From: Cornus controversa
Taxonomy: Eukaryota; Streptophyta; Magnoliopsida; Cornales; Cornaceae
Length of the DNA: 64,000 nt
Direction of reading: 5' to 3'
Assembly (NCBI GenBank): GCA_026545225.1
Contig: CM048849.1
Coordinates: forward strand, 29,956,336 to 30,020,335
Every line of letters begins with the position of its first letter. Position 1 is the first letter of the stretch. This document shows positions 24,112 to 36,150 of the stretch, in pieces. The position numbers and the translations under genes were made by a program. The notes beneath the pieces are model-generated. The model ran no database searches. It was not told the DNA's origin and saw nothing but the letters and a program-made list of their open reading frames with translations.

Positions 24112-25567
24112 TGATAAGTGTTCAATTCTATGCATTTGAACCCTCTTTATTGCATATGTTAGTTCCGTTTCTACGTTTACCGAGATATGTTTATGGTATT
24201 TTTGTATTTTTGATGTATTGCAGGTCTTGTAGTGAAAGGAGCAAAGTTTGAGGCTTTTTGCAGCTGAAGAGAAAAGTTAGAAATTGCAGCCAAGGCATCT
24301 CGATCGATCGAGATGTTGATCTCGATCGATCGAGATGTTGATCTCGATCGATCGAGATGTTGATCTCGATCAATCGAGATCTCGATTAATCGAGATCTCA
24401 TTTCGATTGATCAAAATCTCGATCAATCGAGATCCAATCTCGATTGATCGAGATTCTGCAGAAGCCACTCACCTGCTCTCCCACTTGCAACAAAATCCCC
24501 CTTTTTGCACGACTTAGGGGGATTGTCTGACTTGAACAAGACCCTTGGGGACCTTCTTGATATAATGGATATATATATTGATATATATATATATATATAT
24601 ATGGTGGGCCCCAAGGTTGAAAAAGGAGCCATAAAGCACAAAGAAGCGACATTTCTCACATATCTCTCATACACATCAAAATATACCAAGAGAGACTTTC
24701 GGGAGAGGAGAAGAAGGAGCTGAACCAGACCTTGAAGCTCTAATTTCTCCATTAATGGAAGAGTGCAAGGCAACCATGAGCAACTAACTTCTCTACTAGG
24801 GTGTTGGTTTCAACCCCTAGCCATGTAAACTTGTTCATCTTTGTAGCACTTGGGATTTGTAATTAAATGTTGATTATTTAGCCTAGTGACCATGTACACT
24901 AATACATTTCTGTTATATATTCATTTGATGTTGAGTTTATTCTTGTCTTAGAGTAGATTCTTTTATGTGAATGCACAACATTTGCATATTCCACAAGAAG
25001 TGCAAATGATGGCTAGATAATGGTGTTTAAATGAATGTGTGGTGTTTGCTTGTATAAACCATGCCAAGATATGGTAGTTTGGATGCATGTAGGTTCACTT
25101 AGAGAGTAGGGTAATTAGGTAGTTAGTTAGGTTGAAGAGCTATGCTTGTTGAAGATGGATTATGATAGGTTGGCACACACATTAATCTTTTGATATGTCA
25201 TTGAGGTCACAAGCCTAATGACATTGTTAGGCATTTAATTTATGAATCCCATGCTTGCTACACTTATGAACATGTGAATGGCTAGTGGTGGAAACCAACC
25301 CTAGTTCTCTCTCCCATCCTTTACTCTTTAATTTTATTGTTATTACATTCATGCAATAGTTTTATAAACAAAAACTCAAAACCCTATTTTTAGGATTAAA
25401 GTGGAAGTAATCTTTCTTTAAGACAATTACGACTAGTCCTCGTGGGATCAATACCCTCTATATAGAACCGTATCTACAAAGATTCGTGCTCTTGCGAGTG
25501 GTTAAATTATATTTTGATAAAAAGGGTAAAATTAAGCTTACAATATAATTCGAGTTTAGCCACATCA
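24112..25567 (+). repeat. 3' LTR of the Athila-type element
   Basis: It is nearly identical to the 5' LTR. Differences include two more 22-base palindromic units (24296-24368), a shorter (TA)n (about 24580-24602), a deletion in the ACTTGCTC repeat near 24460 and scattered substitutions, most of them transitions. Confidence 0.95.
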
Positions 25568-25572
25568 TTTCT

Positions 25573-27389
25573 GAGAATAAGTTGTCTGGAGAACTTCCTA
25601 GTAGCCTTGGCAACTGTAATAGCCTGGAAAACCTATACCTAGAGGGGAACTTATTCAATATATCTATTCCTGAATCTTTGAGTTCTTTGAGAGGAATTCA
25701 AAATTTTGATATTTCTCGAAACAATTTCTTCGGACAAGTTCCTAAATTCTTGGAGAAATTTTCCCTAAATAATCTTAATATCTCATTTAACAATTTTGAG
25801 GGTGAGGTACCAATAGAAGGAGTTTTCAGAAATACTAGTGCAATATCAGTTGTTGGGAATAGTAGGCTTTGTGGGGGAATACCTGAACTTCAACTACCGA
25901 AATGCAGCTTCAAAGAATCAAAGAAACAAAAAGGTCTCTTGCACTCATAACAACAATCTCGGTAGTGTGCACAAAACTAGGTCTAATGATGGTGTTGGGT
26001 TTCTTGTTTTGTTCTTGTGATCCTAAGAACAAAAGAAAGGGTCAACATTCTGGGTCAATTTTGAAGGATTTATTCTTGAAGGTGTCTTATGAAAGGCTTT
26101 TCAAAGCAACTAATGTGTTTTCTTCAACAAATTTGATTGGTGTGGGGAGTTATGGCTCTGTTTATAAAGGAATCCTTGATGAAGATGAAACATCTGTTGT
26201 TGCAATCAAAGTGTTAAACCTCCAACGTCGAGGAGCTTCCAAAAGTTTCATGAGAGAGTGCGAAGCCTTGAGAAATATTCGACACAGGAATTTGGTAAAG
26301 GTCATAACTTCTTGCTCTAGTGTTGATTTTCATGGTAATGATTTTAAGGCTCTTGTTTACGAGTTCATGCCCAATGGAAGTTTAGAGAGCTGGTTGAATT
26401 CAGATCCAGAAATAGAAAATGAACAAATGAGATTGAAAGCCTAAACCTGCTTCAAAGAATAAACATTGCAATTGATGTGGCTTGTGCACTAGAATATCTT
26501 CACCATCACTGTCAAACACCAATCGTTCATTGCGATTTAAAGCCACGTAATGTGTTACTTGATGGTGACATGGTTGCACATGTAGGAGATTTTGGGGTAG
26601 CAAGGTTTCTTCAACGGCTTTCAGATCCAAAGGCAAGCAATTCGATTGCAATAAGAGGAACTGTTGGGTATGTGGCTCCAGGTACATTATTACAGTTCAT
26701 TTTGTTTGTTTTATTTTTGTGGCATGCTGTGCTGTTGTTGTTGTTATCCATAACGTCACTCAAGGCATCATAACCTTTCTCTCTCTCTCCCTCATCTCCC
26801 CGCCTGTGTGTGTTCTTGTTAATTGGTTCAAAAGAGTGATGATGCAAAATAGTTCACAAGTTTTCTTTAAAAAAATTTAATTAAGCTACTTTTAGTCCAT
26901 GAACTCAAATGCTTTCGAATATGTACTTTCCAGCTTTGTGATGAATTTTTTTTTCTTTCTCCTTTCTTTTCATTCATTTTGCAAAAAATAAGAGTATGGT
27001 ATGGGAAGCAAAGTGTCAACAAAAGGAGATGTATATAGTTATGGAGTCTTGGTATTGGAGATGATGACTGGAAAGAGGCCCACAGACAGTATGGTCGTGG
27101 AAGGCCTTAATCTTAATAACTTTGTTAATTGGTTCAAAAGATTGTACTCCCAGTACTTGTGAACATTTACGAAGAAGAGACAACAGTTGTGGCCATTAAA
27201 AGTCAAGTTCTGGCAGAATTAAGAAATGACATCAGAAAAGAGTGTGTCATATCCATGATCAAGATCGGAGTTGCATGCTCTATGGAAGCACCACAAGATC
27301 GAATGGATATAACTAGTGTCGTTCGTGAGCTGAATCTGGTGAGGGAGTTTCTTCAAGGAAACAGAACAAGTCATAATGTGCAGCTATAA
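25573..27389 (+). pseudogene. LRR receptor-like kinase (subfamily XII type), 3' part: last LRRs, membrane segment, kinase
   Basis: The LRR frame continues directly across the duplicated TTTCT (ENKLSGELPSSLGNC), then the LRR cap with VVGNSRLCGG and a membrane segment. The kinase has the Gly loop GVGSYGSVYKG, the Lys in VVAIKVLNL, the catalytic loop IVHCDLKPRNVLL (non-RD, as in immune receptors of this family) and DFG in GDFGVARF. A GT-AG intron (26682-26992) lies at the usual place, between the P and E of the APE motif (VAP|EYGMGS). Frameshifts occur near 25930, 26435 and 27140. The C-terminal lobe ends with VVRELNLVREFLQG. It was probably a cell-surface receptor for a microbial pattern; now dead. 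Confidence 0.92.
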
Positions 27390-27703
27390 AAGCCAAAACT
27401 ACTGAACTTAAATCGCTTTTACCACTGTTTGAAATCCCCTGAAGTTTTTCTTTATTAACAGCATGTAATGCAGAGGATTTTGGCTCCTTCAAATGAGATC
27501 AAATTTTTATTTTCATGACACCATGAAGTGTTATATATATATATATATATATATATATTGAAGTAGTGCTTTAAACATTTTTTGTGCTAATCAAACCTTG
27601 TCAAGAACCCACAAGTCATTTTGATAATGATTTATTTAATCACTAAAAATTTCCCTCCTTTCCTTTTCTCCTTTCACAAACAGTTTACATAACTATGGAG
27701 GTT
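27390..27703. other. 3' flank of the receptor pseudogene
   Basis: No gene seen. It holds a (TA)n run (about 27533-27559) and AT-rich sequence up to the copia insertion. Confidence 0.5.
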
Positions 27704-27708
27704 AAAAG

Positions 27709-28239
27709 TGTTGAGAAATAAGCCCCCAATCATGAATCACCAAATATTACGATGTGATGATAAGTAAACAAGTAAGAAGAAATTTGCAAAAACACACCTA
27801 GAATTATACGCGGTTCGGCAAAACAAGCCTACATCCACGGAGAGCCCGATTTCACTATATAGATTGTAACAGTACAAGTTAAAGAATTGCATCAAGAGTA
27901 CGCTCAACTCTCAACCCTTAACCCTTATACACCCAATCTCACTCAAAAGAAAATCACAAATTCTAAACAAGAATTCTCTCTCTAAGTGTCCTCTCAATAA
28001 TAATGAGAGTATTGCCTCTTTTCTTCTCACTCATGTCAACCTATAACATTGGTAACTATTTATAGAGTCCAAAACCCAATTCCTTGGTGGACTAGGATTA
28101 CAATTCCTTAGAGCCCAAGACTTGCCTAACAAGTACTTTCCTTCCTTGAGACCAAGACTTGCCTATTAAGAAATTACCTAATAAGATACAACTCTATAAT
28201 AGAAACCTAATCACAATAGGAATTTGAGCCAACCTAACA
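27709..28239 (-). repeat. 3' LTR of the deleted copia element
   Basis: Ends are TGTT...AACA in both orientations. It differs from the other LTR by a few substitutions and one extra ACCCTTA repeat near 27920. Confidence 0.9.
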
Positions 28240-28586
28240 AATCTCCCCCTTGGCAAAAATTTTGACAATCTTCAATACACGAGACTCCTGTCTGTAAATC
28301 CACAAACGATCCATGGGCCTTTTAAACTCCAGCTACATAACCCGAATAAAGTATGAAACAATACTTCCCTTGATCCACACGACTAATGTATTCATGTAGT
28401 TGTATCAAGTCAACACTATCAAGTAACTTTAGAAGGGGGCTTCGATGCAACCCTTCTCCAAGCAGGAACTTCCATCTCACCCACGTCTGTCTGGAAACGT
28501 GCAATCCGTGTCTTCGAAAAATCAAACGAAACATGTCTCAAGATCTTGTTACCAATTGCACCCCATTTTCAATCCACAATCGAAAT

Positions 28587-28988
28587 CTAAATGTCATTGG
28601 TACTCCCCACCAGACAATACAAACTTCCACTCTGTTCTCCTCGCATTAATACCATGCAGCCCTTGGTGATCTTCTTGACTCCCCCTGCAATGGAGCACTT
28701 GCAGCCCATGGAGTCTAACCGGCTCAAGGAAATTAAATTACACCACAACTTGGTTGAATGAACATCCCTAATACAGAGTCGAATACTGCTAACACACCTT
28801 GACTCTATATCCTGCCAATCATCAACCAACATTTTTTTCGATTTTTCATCCTTCCCTTTTAACACCCGCGCTAAGCCTTGTTGAACTAGGATGTCCTTCA
28901 CCCTCCTTTGCCATAGGATGAAGTTACCCTTACCATCAAATCTCTCCACCTCATATTGTGTAGCAATATTATTGGCCATGATTGTCAC
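28587..28988 (-). pseudogene. Fused copia gag start and pre-integrase fragment
   Basis: A 133-codon frame. The first ~75 residues are a copia gag N-terminus (VERFDGKGNFILWQRRVKD, then a Ser-Ile-Arg-Leu segment). The last ~50 residues (ISLSRLDSMGCKCSIAGG ... KGCMVLMRGEQSGSLYCL) match the GAG_pre-integrase segment that normally lies several hundred codons downstream, between protease and integrase. An internal deletion joined them in frame. No nucleocapsid, protease, integrase or RT remains. It is unlikely to work but could be translated. Confidence 0.8.
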
Positions 28989-29086
28989 AAGTGCCCAAGA
29001 CGAACAACACCCGTATTATGAAAGAAAAATCTAAACAAAATTTTTATCAAATACCTTGTGTGTACCTTGAAACTCTAATACTAGTT

Positions 29087-29612
29087 TGTTGAGAAATAAG
29101 CCCCCAATCACGAACCACCAAATATTACGATGTGATGATAAGTAAACAAGTAAGAAGAAATTTGCAAGAACACACCAAGAATTATACGTGGTTTGGCACA
29201 AAACAAGCCTACATCCACGGAAAGCCCGATTTCAATATATAGATTATAACAGTACAAGTTAAAGAATTGTATCAAGAGTACACTAAACTCTCAACCCTTA
29301 TACACCCAATCTCACTCAAAAGGAAATCACAAATTCTAAACAAGAATTCTCTCTCTAAGTGTCCTCTCAATAATAATGAGAGTATTGCCTCTTTTCTTCT
29401 CACTCATGTCAACCTATAACATTGGTAACTATTTATAGAGTCCAAAACCCAATTCCTTGGTGGACTAGGATTACAATTCCTTAGAGCCCAAGACTTGTCT
29501 AACAAGTACTTTCCTTCCTTGAGACCAAGACTTGCCTATTAAGAAATTACCTAATAAGATACAACTCTATAATAGAAACCTAATCACAATAGGAATTTGA
29601 GTCAACCTAACA
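29087..29612 (-). repeat. 5' LTR of the deleted copia element
   Basis: It ends CTCAACA on the - strand, next to the altered primer site (about 29068-29086). Confidence 0.9.
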
Positions 29613-29653
29613 AAAAGCAATAAAGCAACCAGAGCTCACGTAAGACAAGCAAT

Positions 29654-32593
29654 GAAATACCCCCTAAAAATTTTGCCTATGAGGTGCCAGTCTCATACAC
29701 AAAATCTAAGAGTTATTTACAACTGATAGCAACAAGTGTAGAATACAAAAGACAGAATGAAATTTTTTTAAAGCGGAATAGAAATTCCATCAGAATTTTT
29801 ATAAAATGTTGCATAATTAAAGTACGTGTCTAGTAATACAACTTGAAAGTCCCATAACCCAAGAACTCCATAACCAGAAAGAACAAGAGCTATTACTTTA
29901 AATTAAATAACTGAATATTCAATGTCTCAATATAGTTCATAATCTGAACATGAAAAAGATAATAGGTTCCTACTCTGAAAACTGATGAGGAGAGATGTCC
30001 GCCACAACCAACAAACCCAAACACTATCCTCTTGGTAGAACCGGCCTGGGACCTGAAATATCAACAAAGTGGATTAAATTCATGAGCAAGTCCTCTCTAC
30101 TACATTCCAACCCGAGAATCGGTAAACATACCCTCTATATGAGGGATACAAAAAAAAACAAATATACACAAGTCATTTCCTTACCTAGTTCATGTCTCCA
30201 AAATGAAAGTCATCTTTTTTATTATTCCCAAACTAACCCCTATCATACAAACTTAGAATATGTTCTTTAAGTTCAAACCAAAGGCACAAAAGTAAGTATT
30301 CTATTAAACCTAGGTAATCCTGACGTGCCACCTATACTATCATTGGATACCTTAATAGGTATTGGCAATTTTGACATGCCCCCTGACAATCCTTACATGC
30401 TCCCCTAACATTAGATACCTTAATAGGTATTGACAATCCTCACATGCCCCTACAACTAACCAATTAAACCAAAACAAAAGACCTATCTTATCTAGCACAG
30501 TAATTTAATCTAACAGAAGTTCAATCACCAAAATAAAATAACTCATACACAATTAAACTAATATCAAATATCATGAACAGTTATGAGTTCAATGAATACA
30601 ATTAAGGAAAGAAAAAAATACAACCACCAATTATATGAGCAAGCACACAACCAAATCTCCAATATGCCTAAATCATCAAGGGAGTCTAAACCTAGCTCTA
30701 ATCTAGGTTTCTGGGCCTATTTTGTTCCTAAGAATCCTATTTAATTATTAGGGAGTTTTTTACAATTTTTGAAAATTCATAACAACCCAAAGCAAATGAA
30801 TGAATTTTAAAAAAAAATCTCATTTTTAAGCACAGTTTTTAAAACTAGTTCTATAACAAGTGAAAATTATTTCGTTAAGAAATTTAAAACCCATGCCTAT
30901 TCTGACCCCCAAAGATTCGATAAAAAGTTTGGGAATTTTTTGGAATTTATCAATAATTTTAAAATATTTCCAAAATAAAAGAAAATTAAAAATCTAGTAT
31001 TAAGGCACACATTTTATACTACTTAAACCATAAGGGAACCCCATTTTGACTTGATATTTGAAACCCAAGTGCATTCTGTCCCCAAAAGATCACCAAATTT
31101 TTCTGAAAATTTTAAAAATTATTTTCCAAAAAAAAGAAGATGAAAATCCAATTTTGAGGCATACTTTTAAAATCAATTTAATTACGAGGGAAGCTCATTT
31201 CCACTTGAAATTTAAAACCTAAGTGCATTATATCCCTAAAAGGTTACCCAATTTTTGTTTGAATTTTCCGGAATTCAAAAATGATCGCAATTATTTTTCT
31301 TATTTTTCTAAATTAAAATCAATTGAAAAACAAATACAAAAATATTAAAATATTTCGGACTGGGCCTAATGGGTGGGCCTAGCGAGTGGGACCCCACGGA
31401 CCTTTCTCGGTTCCTGGCAGGCAGCGCACGTGGCCCCCTTTTTTTTTTTCCTTTTCTTTTCTTCTTCTTCTTCCTTCTTTCTCTTCCCGCAACAGAACGT
31501 ATCAACAATGGTGCTGGAACTTTCCAAGCACTGAATTGCGCATATGAATATACCATTGGACTCATCTCAATCTAAGCTATGTATTGGTACCAAATGTATG
31601 CCCTCTTGTGGCCTAAATAAAAAAAGCCGAATTTCAAGTTTTAAAAATCTAAAATTTCAAATTCAAATTCCTGTCAATCTACCCGTCGATTCGCATCCAA
31701 ATTTTCAAGGATTGTTCTAGGAAGCAAGATCTACCTATTGATAGAAACAAAAACCCTAAAAAATGATGAATATAGTAAACCCAATTTCATGTTTGTACAC
31801 ACACACACACACATATATATATTTATACACTCGCCTATACAGTCATATATACATGTATATACATATGCAAAAATACCCTAAAGTAGTACCAAAACCCCAG
31901 AATCTTTATGTTTAATTCGTAGAATTATTCTTCGCATGTAAAATCATTTAATTTCATAATTAAATGTATAAAAAAAAATTCCAGCAACATGTATATACAA
32001 ATAATATATATAATATATATATATTCCAACAATATGTATATACAGATAATATATATGTCTATAGATTGAAAGGGGAAGAGAAGAGTTCGAAGTTGCCTTT
32101 TTGTCGACTAAAACTCATCCCTACGAATTGCTCGTTCTCCCCTTTCTCTATTGCATCTATGCTCTTTCAGTCTTTGTGTGTGTGAACGACCGAAACCCTA
32201 CCTTCTTTTCTTTTCATTTTTTTTTTCTAGAAAACTAAATAAACTCCAAAATAATAAAAATAAAAAATATAATAAAAATACACCTAGCCCATCAAAAATA
32301 AGTATACACCTAGCCCAACCATTCCAGCCCAATTCAACCTAGATTCCTCCCTACCCCAATCCAAAATTAAAACAAAGGAAAAATACAAAGACCCAGTCCA
32401 AGTAAATTAAATAAAATAAAGTAAGCTACACCAAAATAGTTAAAGCACTCCAAGAAATTTAATCCAACCAATAAAGAAATTCAAAGCACTCACAAAAATT
32501 TAATTCAACCAATAAAGCAAATAATAAATAAATAAATAAATATAAAGCATTTAAATTAAAAATAAATGACCTCAAAAATTACGGGGTATTACA
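29654..32593 (-). repeat. 3' LTR of a - strand Tekay-like chromovirus (about 2.9 kb)
   Basis: On the - strand it starts TGTAATACCCCGT at 32593, directly after a G-rich polypurine tract, and probably ends GGGGGTATTTCA at 29654. The second LTR is not present, so the left edge is inferred. Inside are three ~60-base repeats around GATACCTTAATAGGTATTG (30340-30460), loosely repeated 150-base AT-rich blocks (30770-31300), a pyrimidine run (31435-31480) and CA/TA microsatellites (31797-31870). Confidence 0.65.
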
Positions 32594-32631
32594 TTCTTCC
32601 CCCCTAAAAAGAAGAATTTCGTCCTCGGAAT

Positions 32632-33940
32632 TCACTCCATACCAGAGAGAAAAAGCTCTGGATACTTTGCTTTTATTTCATCCTTCCTTTCCCAAGTGGA
32701 CTCTGCCTCAATGTGGTGGCTCCACTGAACTCTTACTAACGGAATGGTCTTAGAACGAAGAAGCTGGTCCCTACAGTCAAGAATACAGTAAGGCTGCTCC
32801 ACATATGCTGCATCTGGCTGCAACTCAATCTCTCCAACCTCAATATGCTAGCAAGTATCCTCATCTCTAAGGAATTTTCGCTGCATAGAGACATGAAAGA
32901 CATTGTGCACCCTGTGCATCGCCAGTCTATACGCTACTGCTCCGACCCTGTCGTTAATCATAAAAGGACCTACAAAATGAGGTGACAACCTCCCCTTTTT
33001 CCCAAACCACATTACTCCCTTCATCAGAGAAACCTTGAGTAAAAACCTGATCCCCGACCTTGAATTCTAATGCTTGAGTTTTCGGATCAACATAAGTCTT
33101 CTGTCTACTCTGCGCAGTCCTCATACGATTTCTAATAATAGCGACTTTCTCAGACGTGTCCTTAATGAATTCAGGACCCAAGAATCTATTTTCTCCAACA
33201 TCCAACCAACATACTAGCGACCTACATGGGCGGCCATACAGAGCCTTGAATGGTGTTATACCAATAGTCTTTTGATAACTATTATTATAGGCAAACTCAA
33301 CTAGTGGCAAGTAACTCTCCCAATTATCTTTGAAGTTGAGTACACATGCTTGCAACATATCCTCCAAAATTTGATTAACCCTCTCAGTCTGACCATCGGT
33401 CTGAGGGTGATAGGCTGTACTAAGACGCAGAGCTGTACCCATAGCCTGCTGAAAACTCTCCCAAAGCCCTGATACAAAATTCGAATCCCTATCCGATATA
33501 ATGGACAAAAGCGCGCCATGAAGCTTCACTATCTCAGCAATGTAAAGCTTCGCGTACTGTTCTAAGCTGTAACTCGAGCGTACGGGCAAGAAATGGGCTG
33601 ATTTTGTCAACCTATCCACTATCACCCAAATAGCATCATGATTTCATTATGAGGTGGGAAGTCCCACAATGAAATCCATGAAGATGCTCTTCCACTTCCA
33701 CTCCAGTATAGGCAATGGCTGCAAAGATCCTAGCGGTCTCTGGTGATCAATCTTGATCATCTGACATGTGCTACACTTAGAGACAAATATAGCAATGTCC
33801 CTCTCCATACCCGCCCACCAAAACTGTCGTTTCATGCCTTGGTATATCTTATCCCCTCTCGGGTGTACCAAAAACTAAGAACTGTGGACCTCACTCATCA
33901 CTTCCCTCCTCAAGTCGTCCCTATGAGGGACCACTAATTG
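32632..33940 (-). pseudogene. Chromovirus integrase with chromodomain (- strand)
   Basis: From right to left: zinc finger with KCSTCQMIK (near 33775), core with D in [11 protein letters not shown] in ISDRDSNFVS and E in TDGQTERVNQILEDM, conserved EFAYNNSYQ, and after a frameshift near 32960 a C-terminal chromodomain (YCILDCRDQLLRSKTIPLVR, then WERKDEIKAKYPELF; 32640-32800). Stops separate the zinc finger from the core (near 33645). It closely resembles the integrase of the + strand element at 2.5-4.0 kb, so both belong to one lineage. Confidence 0.88.
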
Positions 33941-35480
33941 CCCCTTATACCTCAATCCTCTATCTGTTCCCACTGTATAGAACGGTATCTCTCCAAATTT
34001 TAACTCAGCCATATTTTTTACGCTCTACGGGTTAGTAAGCTGATATATAACTACCCTCTGAATAATAATAGGTGTAACCACTGCACACGCTACAAAAGCA
34101 TCATCTAAGTCATCAATGCTTCTCAAATCATTTTATTCTGTTTCAAATAAAGCTGAAAGACTAGCATAGGGTCAGCGACTGAGTGCATTAGCTACTACAT
34201 TTATTTTTCCTGGGTGGTATTGGATGAAATAATGATAATCTTTCATGAATTCCAACCACCTGTGCTACCCCATATTCAGCTCCTTCAGTGATAAAAGATA
34301 TTACAAACTCTTATGGTTACTGAACAATTTGAAAGTCTTCCCCCAAGAGATAATGCCTCTAGATCCTCAAGGCAAAGACCACAGTTGCTAACTCCAAATC
34401 ATGAGTTGGGTAATTAAGCTAGTGAGGCTTAATCTTATGTGAAGCGTATGATATTGGCTTCTCCTTCTGCATTATCAAACTACCCAGACCTTGCAATGAC
34501 GCATCAGTATATACCAAGTACTCAATACCACTCTGAGGGGTAGGTAGAACAGGTGCAGTTGTCAACCTGCTCTTCAACTCATCAAACGCCACCTAACAAG
34601 AATCATCCCACACAAAAGGCACACCCTTTTTAGTCAAATGAGTGAGTGGGCTAGCAATCTTGGATAAACCCTGAATGAACCTACGATAATAACTAGCTAA
34701 CCCCAGAAAACTATGAATCTCCGTAGGTGAGGTAGGATGCCCCCACTCCAACACTACTGACACCTTGCTTGGATCAACTGTTATCCTCTCTTAGATACTA
34801 CATGACCCAAGAACTTCACCTCCCTTTGCCAGAAATCATACTTCTCAAACTTTGCATACAACTGGTGATCTCTTAGTGTTTACAGAACAATACTGAGATG
34901 TCTGGCGTGATCCTCCTTTGACCTAGAAATAGGCTTGGTGCCTAGAGCTAAGTAAAATACAAAGCCTATCTCACGACTCGGTGGTAGTCTTGGAATTTTC
35001 TAAAACACATCGTGAAAGTCTCTCACCACTAGAATGGGATCCATAGAAACTGTATTTCTCTCTGGAGACTCCTCACTAATAAATAATGGGTGAGTACTAA
35101 CGGCATAGCAACCGAACACATCTCCTAACCCGATATAGCAAAAACAACTGCCCTATCATGGTAATTGACACAAGCATGATAATGCGATAACCAATCCATC
35201 CCGAGTGTGACATCAAATGATTTCATATCCAAAACCAATAGGTCTGCGAAGAACCTAAATCTGCCAATGTTTATAGTGACCTGAGTACAGCGTTCCCATA
35301 AAATCATACTAATCCCCAATAGTGTAGCAATACTAAATGGAGAACTATACGCTAAATGTCTATACCACATAAGCTAGCAAATGTTTTAGATACAAAGGAA
35401 TGAGATGCAATAGTATCAATTAAAACACAGTCAAATCTACCATTGATCAAAATAATACCCTTAATCACTTGAGGAGCCTA
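33941..35480 (-). pseudogene. Chromovirus protease, RT remnant and RNase H (- strand), RT core deleted
   Basis: The protease region lies at about 35125-35440; its active site reads DTIASHS, with the Gly of DTG replaced. The linker to RT follows (DFHDVF, then PRLPPSREIGFV, GTKPISR). The next residues are SKEDHARHLS, which normally follow the catalytic YVDD box, so about 150 codons of RT fingers and palm are gone, near 34920. The remaining RT C-terminus ([31 protein letters not shown]) and RNase H ([36 protein letters not shown]) carry several stops. Confidence 0.8.
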
Positions 35481-36150
35481 CATCTCATATAGCATGATGT
35501 TGTAAATCCTCCCATAATGAATCCGCTGACCAGGTTACCTCACGAATGGTGGCAGTGCAGGAAAAGTTGGACGATACTGAGCCTAAATCTGTGGAACTTG
35601 TGGTACCGGCAAAGGTGGTTGCTGCCTCTGTCCTTACTGACCAAGCTATCCCTGATTGTTCTTAGGGCAATATTTAGCTAAATGCTCAAGCTCACCACAC
35701 CCGTAACAATATCCTCCTAATACACCAGTGGTCCTCCTTAGTTAGCTTTCTTGTGATTGAACCTGGCGTGCCTACGGTACCCCATTCTGCCTTCTGTGAA
35801 TATAGGCTTCCCCTCTCTTCCACATTTGTTGCCCTGGGTAACTACCCCTGTCAAATTGCCTCCCACCATTTCCATTCTTCCTATCCCAGGTATTTGGCTA
35901 TTCCACCAGTAATGGAATATGCGCCAACTGCGGTAGCTGTTATGGTAGCAGCTGATTCTAAAGACCAGTCGCCACTCCTATAGCTATAGCCTCAGCAATA
36001 ATGGCTACCAAATCGGGAGGAAGTTCAACATTTCCACCCTGAATGGGGTAATTCCTACAGAGCCATTGAAATGCTCACCCTTTTTCTCCCAAACTTTTTA
36101 CAAATAAGGCATCCATGACGGACGAGACTTGATTGATCAAGCAGGGTTCC
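35481..36150 (-). pseudogene. Chromovirus gag C-terminal part (- strand)
   Basis: A CCHC knuckle C-YG-C-GELE-H-LAKY-C lies near 35710-35668 with all four zinc ligands present. It is preceded on the - strand by a Gln/Pro-rich linker with stops and by gag sequence up to about 36150, where homology breaks off against an LTR fragment in the other orientation. Confidence 0.65.

Larger units (their letters stand above)
12587..25567 (+). mobile_element. Complete Athila-type Ty3 retrotransposon (12,981 bp) inside the LRR kinase gene
   Basis: Two LTRs (1433 and 1456 bp) begin TGATAAGTGTTC and end GCCACATCA. The target duplication TTTCT lies at 12582-12586 and 25568-25572. Between them are an Asp-tRNA primer site, gag, protease, RT, RNase H, integrase without chromodomain, a long spacer with a palindromic repeat array, an extra reading frame after pol and a polypurine tract. 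RT with FMDDFSVF and protease with DLGAS fit the Athila lineage. By eye the LTRs differ by roughly 25-30 substitutions plus repeat-number changes, about 2%, so insertion is fairly recent. Stops and frameshifts make all frames non-functional. Confidence 0.95.
27709..29612 (-). mobile_element. Internally deleted copia retrotransposon, 1.9 kb, with intact target duplication
   Basis: LTRs at 27709-28239 and 29087-29612 (531 and 526 bp) are near-identical. AAAAG lies on both sides (27704-27708 and 29613-29617). On the - strand the LTR runs TGTTAGGTTG...CTCAACA. Next to the 29.1-kb LTR is TAGTATTAGAGTTTCAAGG, a C-to-T/G-to-A-altered initiator-Met primer site. AAGGGGGAGATT adjoining the other LTR is the polypurine tract. 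The interior is only 847 bp and holds one gag-derived frame, so the element depended on relatives for movement. Confidence 0.9.

Noticed and set aside
25573-27389. Functional LRR receptor kinase gene
   Set aside because: At least three frameshifts in this part, a missing 5' part and a 13-kb insertion make it non-functional despite conserved kinase motifs.
31308-31575. Frame with Lys/Arg or Phe runs
   Set aside because: It arises from a pyrimidine tract inside a chromovirus LTR.
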